Part shown: one piece after another, positions 1-9,122 of the stretch
Layout of the letters: every line of letters begins with the position of its first letter
How positions within the stretch are numbered: position 1 is the first letter of the stretch
Assembly (NCBI GenBank): GCA_002344975.1
Contig: DDUV01000073.1
Span: 1-64,000 of the forward strand
Reading direction: 5' to 3'
DNA: 64,000 nt
Source of the DNA: Saprospiraceae bacterium UBA2329
GTDB lineage: Bacteria > Bacteroidota > Bacteroidia > Chitinophagales > Saprospiraceae
The notes under the pieces: model-generated
What the model saw: the letters and a program-made list of their open reading frames with translations, nothing else
What the model was told of the DNA's origin: nothing
Databases searched by the model: none
Translations under genes and position numbers: made by a program

Positions 1-43
1 TTATTTTTGCCCCACTACTAAGGTTTATCAAATCTTAATGGGC

Positions 44-79
44 AAAAAAAAGCATCCCGAATTTTGAATCCGGGATGCT
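44..79 (-). terminator. Intrinsic terminator of the yceI-like gene
   Basis: A 9-bp GC-rich stem (51-59 with 71-79, AGCATCCCG/CGGGATGCT) with an 11-nt loop. On the minus strand it is followed by a run of seven T (44-50). It lies 36 nt past the stop codon of the YceI-family gene, a textbook position for a Rho-independent terminator. Confidence 0.85.
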
Positions 80-114
80 CTGTTGTGTTGTTCAACTTTA
101 ATACTATATCCTGA

Positions 115-711
115 TTACTTGGACGCAACAAGTTTGATGTCCAAATCGAATTCGTCGTAGATCGTCTTGTCGCCAAGGTTGTCAATGAAGCTGCCCGAAC
201 CGAAGCGCACGTCAAACTCAGAGCGGTCAATCGTAATTTTAGCCGTAGCAACCATCTTGCCGCCCTCTTCTTTCACATCGGCCATAAAGCGAATGGACTT
301 GGTAGTGGACTTGATCGTGAGGTCGCCCACAACTTTGTAAGCACCCGTCGTGCCGCGGGAAACCACTTGCGTGATGACAAACTTAGAGGTGGGGTACTTT
401 TCTGCGCCAAAGAAGTCGTCCGACTTGAGGTGGCCCACCAATTTCGCTGCGCCGCCGCCCGACATATCCTCACAAGTGATGGAGTTCATGTCAATCTCGA
501 AACTGCCGCCCGTCAGAACGCCGTTGTTGAAGTCGAGCTTACCGCTTTTCACAGAAATTTTACCGTTGTGAGTGCCGGTCACCTTAGCGCCTTTCCAGGC
601 TACCACGCTGGCTGCCGTGTCCACTTTCATGCTTTCTACCGGAGGCGTAAAAGCCAATGCGAATGCAGCTACTACTGCTGCCGCCAAAGAGAAGAGAATT
701 GATTTTTTCAT
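115..711 (-). CDS. Secreted YceI-family lipid-binding protein
   Basis: A 198-residue protein with a typical signal peptide (MKKSILFSLAAAVVAAFALA) followed by a YceI domain over nearly the whole length. YceI proteins form a lipocalin-like barrel that binds isoprenoid or other lipids in the periplasm. Family features visible are the N-terminal strand with VAWKGAKVTGTHNGKI, the DDFFGAEKYPTSKFVIT stretch, and a conserved GDLTIKSTTK segment. The gene is monocistronic, with its own terminator downstream and 233 bp before the next gene. A second, leaderless YceI protein is at 39314-39838. The family is clear; the lipid ligand is not known. Confidence 0.88.
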   Translation of the reverse strand: MKKSILFSLAAAVVAAFALAFTPPVESMKVDTAASVVAWKGAKVTGTHNGKISVKSGKLDFNNGVLTGGSFEIDMNSITCEDMSGGGAAKLVGHLKSDDFFGAEKYPTSKFVITQVVSRGTTGAYKVVGDLTIKSTTKSIRFMADVKEEGGKMVATAKITIDRSEFDVRFGSGSFIDNLGDKTIYDEFDLDIKLVASK

Positions 712-890
712 GTTTGCTCATTTTTTAGTTGGGTGAAATAATGCCGCAAGAACGCCTCTTCATCAGGATAGTTTAAAAAATAGATGTAGGTACATGTATT
801 TTTAACAAAAAATTAAGGAATTGGGAAAAACAGGAGATCGGCCTGCAATGTGGAAGTATGGGGTATAATTTGTCAGAAAGCTTTCGATGA

Positions 891-938
891 GAAAATTTCA
901 GACTTTGTAAGATTTTGAAAACCTTACAAAGTCTGAAA
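891..938 (-). terminator. 16-bp palindrome, probable terminator
   Basis: A perfect 16-bp inverted repeat (896-911 with 923-938, core CAGACTTTGTAAG/CTTACAAAGTCTG) with an 11-nt AT-rich loop. It begins 6 nt past the stop of the minus-strand lipoprotein gene and is followed on that strand by TTTTC. The stem is AT-rich and longer than a usual terminator, so it may also be a copy of a dispersed palindromic repeat. Confidence 0.6.
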
Positions 939-944
939 TATCCT

Positions 945-2441
945 TCAATTCACTTTCACGAATCTCAGATCCTCGAAGCGCAAGAGATTGACGTACTTGT
1001 TCTCGAACTGCTTCACCTGTGGAAACTCGCGATTGGAGGCATTCGGCATGGCTATCGGACGCACCTCGAAGCGTGTGTGCAGCCCTTGTCCGGCGTCGTC
1101 AATGATGGCATACTGGAAACGCGTGCCGTACTTACGCAACATCCGCACATAGTAGGCCGTCACGTCGTAGCCGAGGTAAGATTCAGGAGCCGGCATAGCT
1201 CCATAGCGGGTGAAGTATGATTTTTGGAAGTCCTGCACCGCCCATTGCTCGCGGTCCACATGCGAACTCGTGGTAATGTGCAGGTTGAGCGACTCATAGT
1301 ATTGATGACTGACTCGCTCATATTCAATCCATTGTGGCATACCATAAACCGTGAAATGCGAGTATCCACTTTTGGCGACGTGCAATTGCTGAAGCAATGC
1401 GTTGATAAAACTCTCACTCGACCAGGAAGGAATGATAATGGCTAATGTGTCGCGGTTTTGCACCAAAGGCTGCACATTGATACGGAAAGCACTGCTGTCG
1501 GCCGCATCGGCAATGACAAACTCCCGGAGTGCCGCAGTATCTCTCGAAAAAGACTGTAATTGCATGCGCTTATGCGCGTCCTGAAAATACTTGAGGCGTT
1601 CCAGTTCCACATCGCGGCCACGGCACACCAATACGATTTGATCGGGGCGGAAACGATGGCGGGCTTCACTGAGCAAAGCATCGCAATGCGTGGAGAATGA
1701 AGGATTTACCTGAATATAGTTCGGGTTGTTGTCCACTATATTTTCTGTGGCGTTGTAAGGAGAAACGAGCACCGAATTGTTGCGTTTGGCGGCGTCGGCG
1801 GCAATGCGAACGGTCTCGCGGCGATATGGCCCGATGATGAGGTGCGCACTCGTGAACTCGTTGCGGCGGGTCAGTTCCATCATGCCCGATTCGGTAGCTT
1901 TGGTATCAAGCACGGCTACGTTCAGATTGGGGCCTCCTTCGGCGCGAAGTTCGTCTAAGGCCATTTTGGCGCCGGAGTAAAAATTCAAAGCCCAGGAAGA
2001 ATTGGCCGGAACCTGCCCCTGCGCCGTGAATTTGTCGGTTTGGAAGGGCAAAACGATGGCTACATTGTAGGTCTCCAACTTGGAAGAGCCGGTTGCCGGG
2101 TCCACGGTTGTCACTACGGGATTGGAAGGCTCGCGGTCAACGAAGACACCTTCGGAAGTGATGGGTGGCGAGGCAGTCATGGAAATCTCCTTCCACTTCA
2201 CTGTGTCCATCGGCTGGGTGGGCGCGGTTTTCACCACGATGTATGTACCGGTTTCGGGGTCATATACCCGCGTACCCTGTATGGGGTCCAATACGTCTTT
2301 GCCGCCGGTAGCGTCTTTGCCCGGCTGTACTTTGGTAAACAGTTCGCAGGCCGTCAGTTGGAAAACCAACAGCAAAAAAACGATGGTAACGAGGCCGTTA
2401 TTCCCACTCAATAGTGGAAGGCGGTTTGGTGCTGATATCAT
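945..2441 (-). CDS. Lipoprotein with type 1 periplasmic-binding fold
   Basis: A 498-residue predicted lipoprotein: hydrophobic segment LVTIVFLLLVFQLTAC with the lipobox Cys at residue 32. An unstructured linker of about 100 residues follows. From about residue 120 there is a Peripla_BP_6-like domain, as in branched-chain amino-acid binding proteins (start YNVAIVLPF; later LIIGPYRRETV and NNSVLVSPYNA). In other Bacteroidota a protein of this kind, often with LysM domains, follows guaA; no LysM motif is seen here. The ATG overlaps the guaA 3' end by 44 bp, which suggests translational coupling; an in-frame TTG ten codons later is an alternative start. No permease or ATPase genes are near, so a sensory or cell-wall role is as likely as transport. 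Confidence 0.75.
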   Translation of the reverse strand: MISAPNRLPLLSGNNGLVTIVFLLLVFQLTACELFTKVQPGKDATGGKDVLDPIQGTRVYDPETGTYIVVKTAPTQPMDTVKWKEISMTASPPITSEGVFVDREPSNPVVTTVDPATGSSKLETYNVAIVLPFQTDKFTAQGQVPANSSWALNFYSGAKMALDELRAEGGPNLNVAVLDTKATESGMMELTRRNEFTSAHLIIGPYRRETVRIAADAAKRNNSVLVSPYNATENIVDNNPNYIQVNPSFSTHCDALLSEARHRFRPDQIVLVCRGRDVELERLKYFQDAHKRMQLQSFSRDTAALREFVIADAADSSAFRINVQPLVQNRDTLAIIIPSWSSESFINALLQQLHVAKSGYSHFTVYGMPQWIEYERVSHQYYESLNLHITTSSHVDREQWAVQDFQKSYFTRYGAMPAPESYLGYDVTAYYVRMLRKYGTRFQYAIIDDAGQGLHTRFEVRPIAMPNASNREFPQVKQFENKYVNLLRFEDLRFVKVN

Positions 2442-3939
2442 ACACTACTCGGTTTATTCCTTTTACATGGTTGATGATCTCGCTGGAAACAGCAGCTAAA
2501 AAATCGTGCGGCAGGCGGCTCCACTCGGCAGTCATACCGTCCGATGAATTGACGGCGCGCAAGGCTACTGCTTGTTCATAGGTGCGCTCGTCGCCCATAA
2601 CGCCGACTGAATAAATGGGCAATAATACTACGCCGGCCTGCCATACCTGCTCATACAACCCACTCTTTTTGAGGTGGTTGATAAAAATGGCATCGGCTTC
2701 CTGCAACAGAGCCACCCGCTCCGGCGTCACTTCGCCGAGGATGCGGATGCCCAAGCCGGGGCCGGGAAAAGGATGGCGGTGCAGGATGTTTTTGGGAATG
2801 CCCAACTCCTCTCCTACCCTACGCACCTCGTCTTTGAACAACATGCGCAACGGCTCCACGATTTTCAGCTTGAGCTTATCGGGGAGGCCGCCTACATTGT
2901 GGTGCGACTTGATGGTTACTGAGGGGCCGTGTACCGACACCGATTCGATCACATCGGGGTAGATGGTACCCTGCCCCAGCCATTGCACCTGCTCTATTTT
3001 GTGCGCTTCCTCTTCAAAAACTTCAATAAAAAGCCGCCCGATGGCCTTGCGTTTGTCTTCCGGGTTGGTCAGACCGCTGAGCGCATCCCAGAACCTTTGG
3101 CGGGCGTCTATGCCTACCACGCGCAGCCCCATCGTGCGATACGAATCCAAAACTTCCTCGAATTCGTTTTTGCGCAACAGGCCGTTGTCTATAAAAAAGC
3201 AAATCAGCCCCTCACCGATGGCACGATGCAGCAATTCAGCAGCCACGGTAGAATCCACGCCGCCGGAAAGCCCCATCAGCACATGCTCGCTGCCCACTTT
3301 TTGGCGCAGTTCGGCAATGGCATTTTCGACGAAGTGAGCAGGCGTCCAGTCACCTTTGCAATCTGCAATATCGTATAAAAAATTTTGCAGCAACTGTTTG
3401 CCGCTCAGGCTGTGCGTTACTTCCGGGTGAAACTGAATGCAATACACCGGCGCTTCAAAGGCTGCTTCTTTCGATTTGTATGCCGCCACCTCTATGCTGT
3501 TGGTGCCGGCCAGCAACTCAAATTGCTCCGGTATTTGAATGATCGTATCGCCGTGCGACATCCACACCTGGTCGCCTTCGGGGATGTCTTTTAGAAATCG
3601 GTCATCTCGGTAGCGTCTGCTCAGGTGTGCCTTTCCGTACTCGCGTTTCAGAGATCGTTGTACCTGCCCGCCATAATATTGGGCAATGTACTGCGCGCCG
3701 TAGCATACGCCCAACACCGGCACCTTGCCGATAATTTGTTGAAGGTCAATATGCAAGGCATTTTCGTCCGTTACCGAGAACGGGCTGCCGGAGAGGATGA
3801 CCCCTTTGACCGATTCGTCCAATGCCGGGTAGTGGTTGAAGGGAAATATCTCACAAAAAATATTGAGTTCCCGCACCCGCCTGGCAATCAATTGGGTATA
3901 TTGAGAACCGAAATCCAGAATCAGTATCTTCTCGCTCAT
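2398..3939 (-). CDS. guaA: GMP synthase (glutamine-hydrolysing)
   Basis: Converts XMP to GMP with glutamine and ATP, the last step of de novo guanine nucleotide synthesis, in the cytoplasm. The 513-residue protein has the usual length and domain order: class I glutamine amidotransferase (nucleophile Cys in GVCYGAQY, His/Glu in FHPEVTHS), ATP pyrophosphatase (PP-loop GLSGGVDST) and the C-terminal dimerisation domain (RHPFPGPGLGIRI; end STIEWE). The start chosen is the ATG before SEKILILDFGSQYTQ, the canonical N terminus. A longer frame adds only 12 unconserved residues. A TATCTTTG promoter element lies just 4 nt upstream of this ATG. Confidence 0.97.
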   Translation of the reverse strand: MSEKILILDFGSQYTQLIARRVRELNIFCEIFPFNHYPALDESVKGVILSGSPFSVTDENALHIDLQQIIGKVPVLGVCYGAQYIAQYYGGQVQRSLKREYGKAHLSRRYRDDRFLKDIPEGDQVWMSHGDTIIQIPEQFELLAGTNSIEVAAYKSKEAAFEAPVYCIQFHPEVTHSLSGKQLLQNFLYDIADCKGDWTPAHFVENAIAELRQKVGSEHVLMGLSGGVDSTVAAELLHRAIGEGLICFFIDNGLLRKNEFEEVLDSYRTMGLRVVGIDARQRFWDALSGLTNPEDKRKAIGRLFIEVFEEEAHKIEQVQWLGQGTIYPDVIESVSVHGPSVTIKSHHNVGGLPDKLKLKIVEPLRMLFKDEVRRVGEELGIPKNILHRHPFPGPGLGIRILGEVTPERVALLQEADAIFINHLKKSGLYEQVWQAGVVLLPIYSVGVMGDERTYEQAVALRAVNSSDGMTAEWSRLPHDFLAAVSSEIINHVKGINRVVYDISTKPPSTIEWE

Positions 3940-3943
3940 GCGG

Positions 3944-3951
3944 CAAAGATA
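3944..3951 (-). promoter_or_regulatory. -7 element (TATCTTTG) of guaA
   Basis: Exact match to the Bacteroidota -7 consensus TAnnTTTG on the minus strand, with TTG 21 nt upstream (CAA at 3973-3975 on the plus strand). It ends only 4 nt before the guaA ATG, so transcription should start at or next to the start codon (leaderless or nearly so). Confidence 0.6.
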
Positions 3952-4014
3952 ATCAGAACTTTGGAAGATGCACAAAAAGGGAATGTCTGTCTGCGCCGGG
4001 AAACGACTTCAGGC

Positions 4015-5061
4015 TCACAAGAAGTCCACATCCACATCGTAGGGGTAGCCGATGAGCATGTCTATGGCTTTTGAAATATCGAAATCATTGAATACGATTT
4101 CGTACAACATTTTGGTAATGGGAATGCGGAGTTTGTAGTACGCCGCCAACTGATGCGCGATGTACAATGTACGCACGCCCTCTGCCAATTCGGGCATGGT
4201 AGCCTCAATTTCTGCACGGCTTTCGCCGGACCCCAAACGAAAGCCGAAGGTAAAATTCCGGCTATTTTTGGATGTTGCAGTTGCCACCAAATCGCCGATG
4301 CCGGCTGTGCCGAGAAAAGCGCGCGGCGTAGCGCCCATGGCCTTGCCCAGATAGATCATTTCGGTGAGACCGCGCGTGATGAGCATGGCCTGCATGTTTT
4401 TACCCAAACCTACGCCCCGCAAAATGCCCGAACCGATAGCGATGGTGTTTTTGAGCGCCCCGGCCAATTCCGCGCCGAGAATATCATTGGTGCCAAAGAC
4501 ATGAAACGTGGGGCCTCCCAGCGCTTTTTTGCCCATCTGTATCACCTCATTAAAACGGCTGCCGACCACCGTAGCCGTGGGTTGACCTTCCATGATTTCG
4601 GAAGCCAGATTCGGCCCCGACAGGCATCCCACCCGTACCACGGCGCTTTCCTGCCGGATGACTTCGCTCATGGTACTCACATTTTCACGAGTCACTACCA
4701 CCTCTTCTATGTTGCCGGAGGGAGGGGTATCGTGCAGGTCGAAGCCTTTGGTGGCATGAATGAGTACATGGTAAGGGCGCAAGTGTGGCCCCAGGCGTTG
4801 CATCATTTCGCGGAAGCGCATAGAGGGCACTACAGGTATGATGAGGCGGCATTGGTCGGCCATTTCTTCAATGTGCGAGGTAGCCCGAACGCGGTGAGAC
4901 AGGGCCACGCCAAAGTGCTGGTGGGTAGTATTAATGGCCTCCACCAATTCCGGCTGGCGGCTGTAGAGCAGCACGTCCACATTGTGCGCCAACAGGTTGC
5001 CGATGGCCGAACCAAAGCTGCCGGCGCCTACCACGCCTACTGTTTTTCCAATATCGGACAT
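4015..5061 (-). CDS. gpsA: Glycerol-3-phosphate dehydrogenase [NAD(P)+]
   Basis: Reduces dihydroxyacetone phosphate to sn-glycerol-3-phosphate for phospholipid synthesis. The 348-residue protein has the N-terminal Rossmann motif VGVVGAGSFGSAIG, the IHATKGFD segment, SGPNLASEI, the catalytic Lys region GALKNTIAIGSGI, and the GIGDLVATATSKNSRNF motif. The start is the ATG of MSDIGKTVGV. The open frame continues upstream, but those residues are not conserved and a TACTTTTG promoter element lies in between at 5084-5091. One insertion (about residues 120-140, TPPSGNIEEVV) is longer than in the E. coli enzyme. Confidence 0.95.
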   Translation of the reverse strand: MSDIGKTVGVVGAGSFGSAIGNLLAHNVDVLLYSRQPELVEAINTTHQHFGVALSHRVRATSHIEEMADQCRLIIPVVPSMRFREMMQRLGPHLRPYHVLIHATKGFDLHDTPPSGNIEEVVVTRENVSTMSEVIRQESAVVRVGCLSGPNLASEIMEGQPTATVVGSRFNEVIQMGKKALGGPTFHVFGTNDILGAELAGALKNTIAIGSGILRGVGLGKNMQAMLITRGLTEMIYLGKAMGATPRAFLGTAGIGDLVATATSKNSRNFTFGFRLGSGESRAEIEATMPELAEGVRTLYIAHQLAAYYKLRIPITKMLYEIVFNDFDISKAIDMLIGYPYDVDVDFL

Positions 5062-5083
5062 GAATCCAGATTGATTGTGGGGG

Positions 5084-5091
5084 CAAAAGTA
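5084..5091 (-). promoter_or_regulatory. -7 element (TACTTTTG) of gpsA
   Basis: Exact TAnnTTTG match on the minus strand, 22 nt upstream of the chosen gpsA start. It supports that start over the longer frame. Confidence 0.55.
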
Positions 5092-5168
5092 AGGCAAATT
5101 CCGCATTACGGCCCTAAAACCGTCATAGGCCATCTGAGAAATTGCGAGCGCATGTATGCAGCATTGCA

Positions 5169-8100
5169 TTATTTTTTTACCAACTTAAGCATAAGCACTG
5201 CTCCGTCATCCGCTTGTAACCGCGCCCAATAAATACCAGCAGGCGCCCCGGTATCAATGGGAAGTTCAAGCGTTTGTTCACCTGGTTGTATGTTCATTTT
5301 TTGAAACAATGCGAGGCGTTTTCCGAGTATATCCGATATGGTAACCGTCAGCGTTTCCGCTTGCTGTGAATGAAAATGAAGCCTGACCGTTTCCGAAGCA
5401 GGATTGGGCGCAAGATAAGCCGTCCATGTAAGCGGAGTAAAATGATCCGACACGGCATTCACGGTTGATAAGCCAGCCGTTTTGGCTATATAAAGGTAGT
5501 TGGTCGAATGGAGCGTATCATTTTCAAAATCAGCTTCATATCCAATGTTTCCCAGCAGGTGCAATCGGCCCGCTGTATCTATCGCCAGCGTTCTGCCGTA
5601 GCAGGCATAAAACGAAGAACGTCCAACATCAGGATTCGGCACATCGAATAAGCGATGCGCAAGATAACTTCCATCGGCAGCATTCATTTTCAGCAAAATA
5701 GCATTTTGTTGCGACCGGCCCTCCACCACAAGGTCGTCATACTCAAATTGCCCCAGCCCAAAACTGCCATAAACATATAGTTCATCCTCAAAACATCGGA
5801 TGGCTGTATTTTCGGAATATCTATCTGCGGCCATGCCGCTTTTGAGCCATAAAGGTTGACCATCGGAATTGACTTTCAGTACAAACAAATCGTAATCGCT
5901 GCCGTGTTGCGGCAATCCCAAGTCAATTGGGGGTAAGCCTGCAAATGCTACTCTCCCTCTAAACATACCCGCCACATAAACATTCCCCCACTCGTCCACA
6001 TCCAGATTGCGGGCCGCCATGATTTCCTCTCCGATGGCGTTCACACTCCAGAGGTATTCGCCGACAGGATTGAATTTGGCCACAGCCGCCGAAGTTTCAC
6101 CGCAAATAAAAATATTGCCTGTCGCATCAAGCCGGAGGCTGTGGCCATAAATATAAGCATTGCCCGCAGCGTCTTGCAAGGCTTTTGCCCATAAGACCTC
6201 GCCGTCGGGCGTATATTTTGCCAGCCAACCAGAAGGAGCGCCGTTTAATACAAGACCGGTGGATCCGTCTGAAGATCGAAATTCAATACATTCTCCATTC
6301 GTGCCAAACACATACAAATAGCCCTGATCATCCAGTTCCACATCCAGAATAGAAGGACCTTCCCATGAACAGGCATTCACTTCTGCTACCCAAATCACGC
6401 GTCCGTTCGGGTCGTATTTGACAATGGACGAACCTTTAGTACCCTGCACTATGCGGCGGCGACCATCGGTAGAGCCGATAATGTATGCGTTGCCATGCCC
6501 GATCGGCACATAGCAATTGCCGGCTGAGTCGGTTTCAATATCGCGGATGCCGTAATTTTGGCCGGAAAATTCCAAATACCATTTCAGCACGCCAAATGCA
6601 TCGTATTTCAGGACAACGCCCCGACCTGTATTCAATAAACCATTGGCGCCTGCCTGAGAAGGCAACACTGCCTGGGCTGCCTGACTGGGATTGGCGGAAG
6701 AAAGACTCCCGTCGAGATAAACGTTTCCAAAAACATCCACTTCGAGGTTTTGCCCCAAAATGAGGAATTGGTGAGAAATATCGGCCTCCATGGCCCAGTA
6801 CTCATTTAGATTGACTGGCGTGTACAGTCCTATGTTTTGCACAAATGTATCCCTGCAGCCGAGCGGGGCTTCTACAACCAGCCGAATCTGAGTAGCCGTT
6901 TCCCCCGCATAATGGATCGGGGGCGGATTTTGCCGGTCATCATCGGCAGGCGTGGCATTGAGGCCGAAATTCCACTCGAAGGATACAGCTTCTTGTCCTG
7001 CAAAATAGATTTCCACCGGCGTTCCGGCCTCAAGATTCAGTCCGTTGGTGCCAAACGCAGCACTTGGACGTTCAACCTCCACCAACAAAGCATCACCGAG
7101 GAATGCTACACAGTTGCTGTTTCCGTAAACCAACACCGTGAACAGACTTGTTGAATCAAAGGATTCGGTTGTAAATTGGATGGTTCCTCCGTTTCCGTTT
7201 TGAAACGCAAAGGCTTGCGGATTACCATTGCGGTACAGTTGATAACCGTTATTAAAAACCGTATTGGCTACCTGTACCTCGATGATATTACCGGGCTTGC
7301 ACAATACAGGATCAGACGGAGACGAAATGGGAAGTGCGATATCTATTGCCGGATGAGCAAACAGTTCTACATCGCCGATCATTACCGGCCCGCAGGGCGT
7401 GATGATTTCTACCGTAAAAATATTGGACGTTTCAAACAACTGCGGAGAGTTGAAATAATTTCCCGATGCGTTTGAGTTGATGCTGAACGGCCCCGCCACG
7501 ACCTCGTTGCCTTGTCTCAGTTGAAGTTGATCTGTAAAACTGTAATTCGTAAGCACCTGCGCCGACTGACCATAACAAGCCGGCTGCGGAGTTTGAAAAG
7601 TAACCCAGGCATAGTCCGCAGTAGTGGGTTGGTAACCGACATACAACGACCGCTCCACTTCTACCGCCTGATCACCCCGAATGGCCCGCAGTTTTACGAT
7701 GTAGGTTGCATCAGACAACCACGGGCCTGTGAAAGTTTGCGGAGTGGCGGAAAGCGACAACGGAACATCGTTCAAAAACCACTCCAGTGAGTCAGGGACA
7801 CCGAGTATTCGCGGCGTAACCGTGACGGGGTCATTGCCCGGACAAGCCAAGAAATAGGCTGACAATTCTACTTGAAGACCAATACCGCCACCATTTTCTG
7901 TTTGAGCCAAAAGCGTATTGACAACGCCATCGTTGTTTTGAAACCCGGCCATGTAGCCAACATGCTCATTCAGGATGGAAATATCATTAAATCCACCAAA
8001 ATCGCCGGAAGCCAGGTTTGGCGTTACTTGTTGATAAAACCATGTCTGGCCCCCGTCGTTGGTAATGATGGCACGGTTGCCTACAAAGGAGAATCCGTTT

Positions 8101-8876
8101 TGGCTGTCAATAAATTGAAATTCGACAGTCCCGGCAGGCAAAGGTTCACTCACCGGCAGCCAATTCGCCCCGCCGTCGGTGGTTTTAAAAAAACGGGAAT
8201 CCGCGAGCGCAAAACCCAGATCTGCATTTAAAAATTGAATCCTGTTGAACTCAACTGGTGTGGACTGAACTTGCCATGTGCCTGCCCCATCCGTAGTTTT
8301 CATCAACGCTCCTTCAATGGACAGCACCCATCCCAACTGTGGCGACACAAAATCCACATCCGTTAGTCTTGTATTGCTCGGCGTTCCAAGTGGCAGCCAG
8401 TTGGTTCCCCCATCGGTTGTTTTAAATATGCGACCCCAGTCGCCCACCACATATCCGTTTTGATGGTCCAAAAAATCTAAAGACCAACACTGGCCGATGT
8501 TGAAACCAAATTCATACGTGTACGGCGACCAGGAACTTCCTCCATCTGTAGTTCGCAAAATGAGGTAGTCGGCGCCGAAAAAGTCATAGCCTACCGCAAA
8601 ACCTCTTTGCTCGTTGGTAAAAAATAAGTCGTTGAAGATATAAACTTCCAAGCCGGTGAGTTCTCCCTGTTCATAAGCCTTCACCCATGATTGGCCGGCA
8701 TCCATTGTTTTCCATATATTTCCATTGCTTGGTGCAAGGTAGCCCACTTCGGCAGAGGGGAAAGATATTCGATCTGCGCTTCCCGCATTGGGCACAACAG
8801 GCAGTATTTCCCATTGGGCATGCCCAACCATAGCACTACTCAACAAAATCAAAAAAAGTATAAAATGTCGTTTCAT
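5169..8876 (-). CDS. T9SS type A secreted protein with Asp-box and SBBP-like propellers
   Basis: A 1235-residue exported protein. Signal peptide MKRHFILFLILLSSAMVGHA. Residues about 25-330 hold at least six Ycf48/BNR-type Asp-box repeats (KTMDAGQSW, RTTDGGSSW, KTTDGGTNW, KTTDGAGTW, KTTDGGANW, NDGGQTW), which form a propeller. About 340-720 is Ig/PKD-like with few recognisable motifs. About 730-1140 carries a second propeller of repeats of the type NVYVAGMF / NIFICGET. About 1150-1235 is a T9SS type A sorting domain (APNPASETVRLHF ... GIYWARLQADDGAVLMLKLVKK). It is probably released or surface-attached by the T9SS; the substrate is unknown. The upstream M (10 codons earlier) is not part of the signal peptide, so the second ATG is used. 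Confidence 0.88.
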   Translation of the reverse strand: MKRHFILFLILLSSAMVGHAQWEILPVVPNAGSADRISFPSAEVGYLAPSNGNIWKTMDAGQSWVKAYEQGELTGLEVYIFNDLFFTNEQRGFAVGYDFFGADYLILRTTDGGSSWSPYTYEFGFNIGQCWSLDFLDHQNGYVVGDWGRIFKTTDGGTNWLPLGTPSNTRLTDVDFVSPQLGWVLSIEGALMKTTDGAGTWQVQSTPVEFNRIQFLNADLGFALADSRFFKTTDGGANWLPVSEPLPAGTVEFQFIDSQNGFSFVGNRAIITNDGGQTWFYQQVTPNLASGDFGGFNDISILNEHVGYMAGFQNNDGVVNTLLAQTENGGGIGLQVELSAYFLACPGNDPVTVTPRILGVPDSLEWFLNDVPLSLSATPQTFTGPWLSDATYIVKLRAIRGDQAVEVERSLYVGYQPTTADYAWVTFQTPQPACYGQSAQVLTNYSFTDQLQLRQGNEVVAGPFSINSNASGNYFNSPQLFETSNIFTVEIITPCGPVMIGDVELFAHPAIDIALPISSPSDPVLCKPGNIIEVQVANTVFNNGYQLYRNGNPQAFAFQNGNGGTIQFTTESFDSTSLFTVLVYGNSNCVAFLGDALLVEVERPSAAFGTNGLNLEAGTPVEIYFAGQEAVSFEWNFGLNATPADDDRQNPPPIHYAGETATQIRLVVEAPLGCRDTFVQNIGLYTPVNLNEYWAMEADISHQFLILGQNLEVDVFGNVYLDGSLSSANPSQAAQAVLPSQAGANGLLNTGRGVVLKYDAFGVLKWYLEFSGQNYGIRDIETDSAGNCYVPIGHGNAYIIGSTDGRRRIVQGTKGSSIVKYDPNGRVIWVAEVNACSWEGPSILDVELDDQGYLYVFGTNGECIEFRSSDGSTGLVLNGAPSGWLAKYTPDGEVLWAKALQDAAGNAYIYGHSLRLDATGNIFICGETSAAVAKFNPVGEYLWSVNAIGEEIMAARNLDVDEWGNVYVAGMFRGRVAFAGLPPIDLGLPQHGSDYDLFVLKVNSDGQPLWLKSGMAADRYSENTAIRCFEDELYVYGSFGLGQFEYDDLVVEGRSQQNAILLKMNAADGSYLAHRLFDVPNPDVGRSSFYACYGRTLAIDTAGRLHLLGNIGYEADFENDTLHSTNYLYIAKTAGLSTVNAVSDHFTPLTWTAYLAPNPASETVRLHFHSQQAETLTVTISDILGKRLALFQKMNIQPGEQTLELPIDTGAPAGIYWARLQADDGAVLMLKLVKK

Positions 8877-8979
8877 AAGGTCTGAATAGAGGTAGAATAA
8901 TGACAAGCGATTTTTAAACGATAAAACAGGCTTTTTAGATTTCCGAGGCAGGGTCGAATATCATGTTGGGTAACAGCAA

Positions 8980-8987
8980 CAAAAGTA
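8980..8987 (-). promoter_or_regulatory. -7 element (TACTTTTG) for the propeller gene
   Basis: Exact TAnnTTTG match on the minus strand in the 246-bp divergent region, about 100 nt upstream of the propeller gene. A second match in the opposite direction (9053-9060) serves the plus-strand gene. Confidence 0.45.
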
Positions 8988-9052
8988 GTGCAAATTCCGT
9001 ATTACTCGCCGAAAACCGCAGCCGGCTATTGGCAGTTTCGCAGGGAAGCAGT

Positions 9053-9060
9053 TACATTTG
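9053..9060 (+). promoter_or_regulatory. -7 element (TACATTTG) for the type B sorting protein
   Basis: Exact TAnnTTTG match with TTG at 9029-9031 (21-nt spacer), the arrangement known for Bacteroidota promoters. It lies 62 nt upstream of the plus-strand gene. Confidence 0.6.
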
Positions 9061-9122
9061 CACCTGAGTCTTAGAAACAACACAAGGACGGCCTGACGGA
9101 ATCACCTCAAACACCTTTGAGT

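Noticed and set aside
4153..5232. 359-codon plus-strand open frame opposite gpsA
   Set aside because: A shadow of gpsA, which has all enzyme motifs on the other strand.
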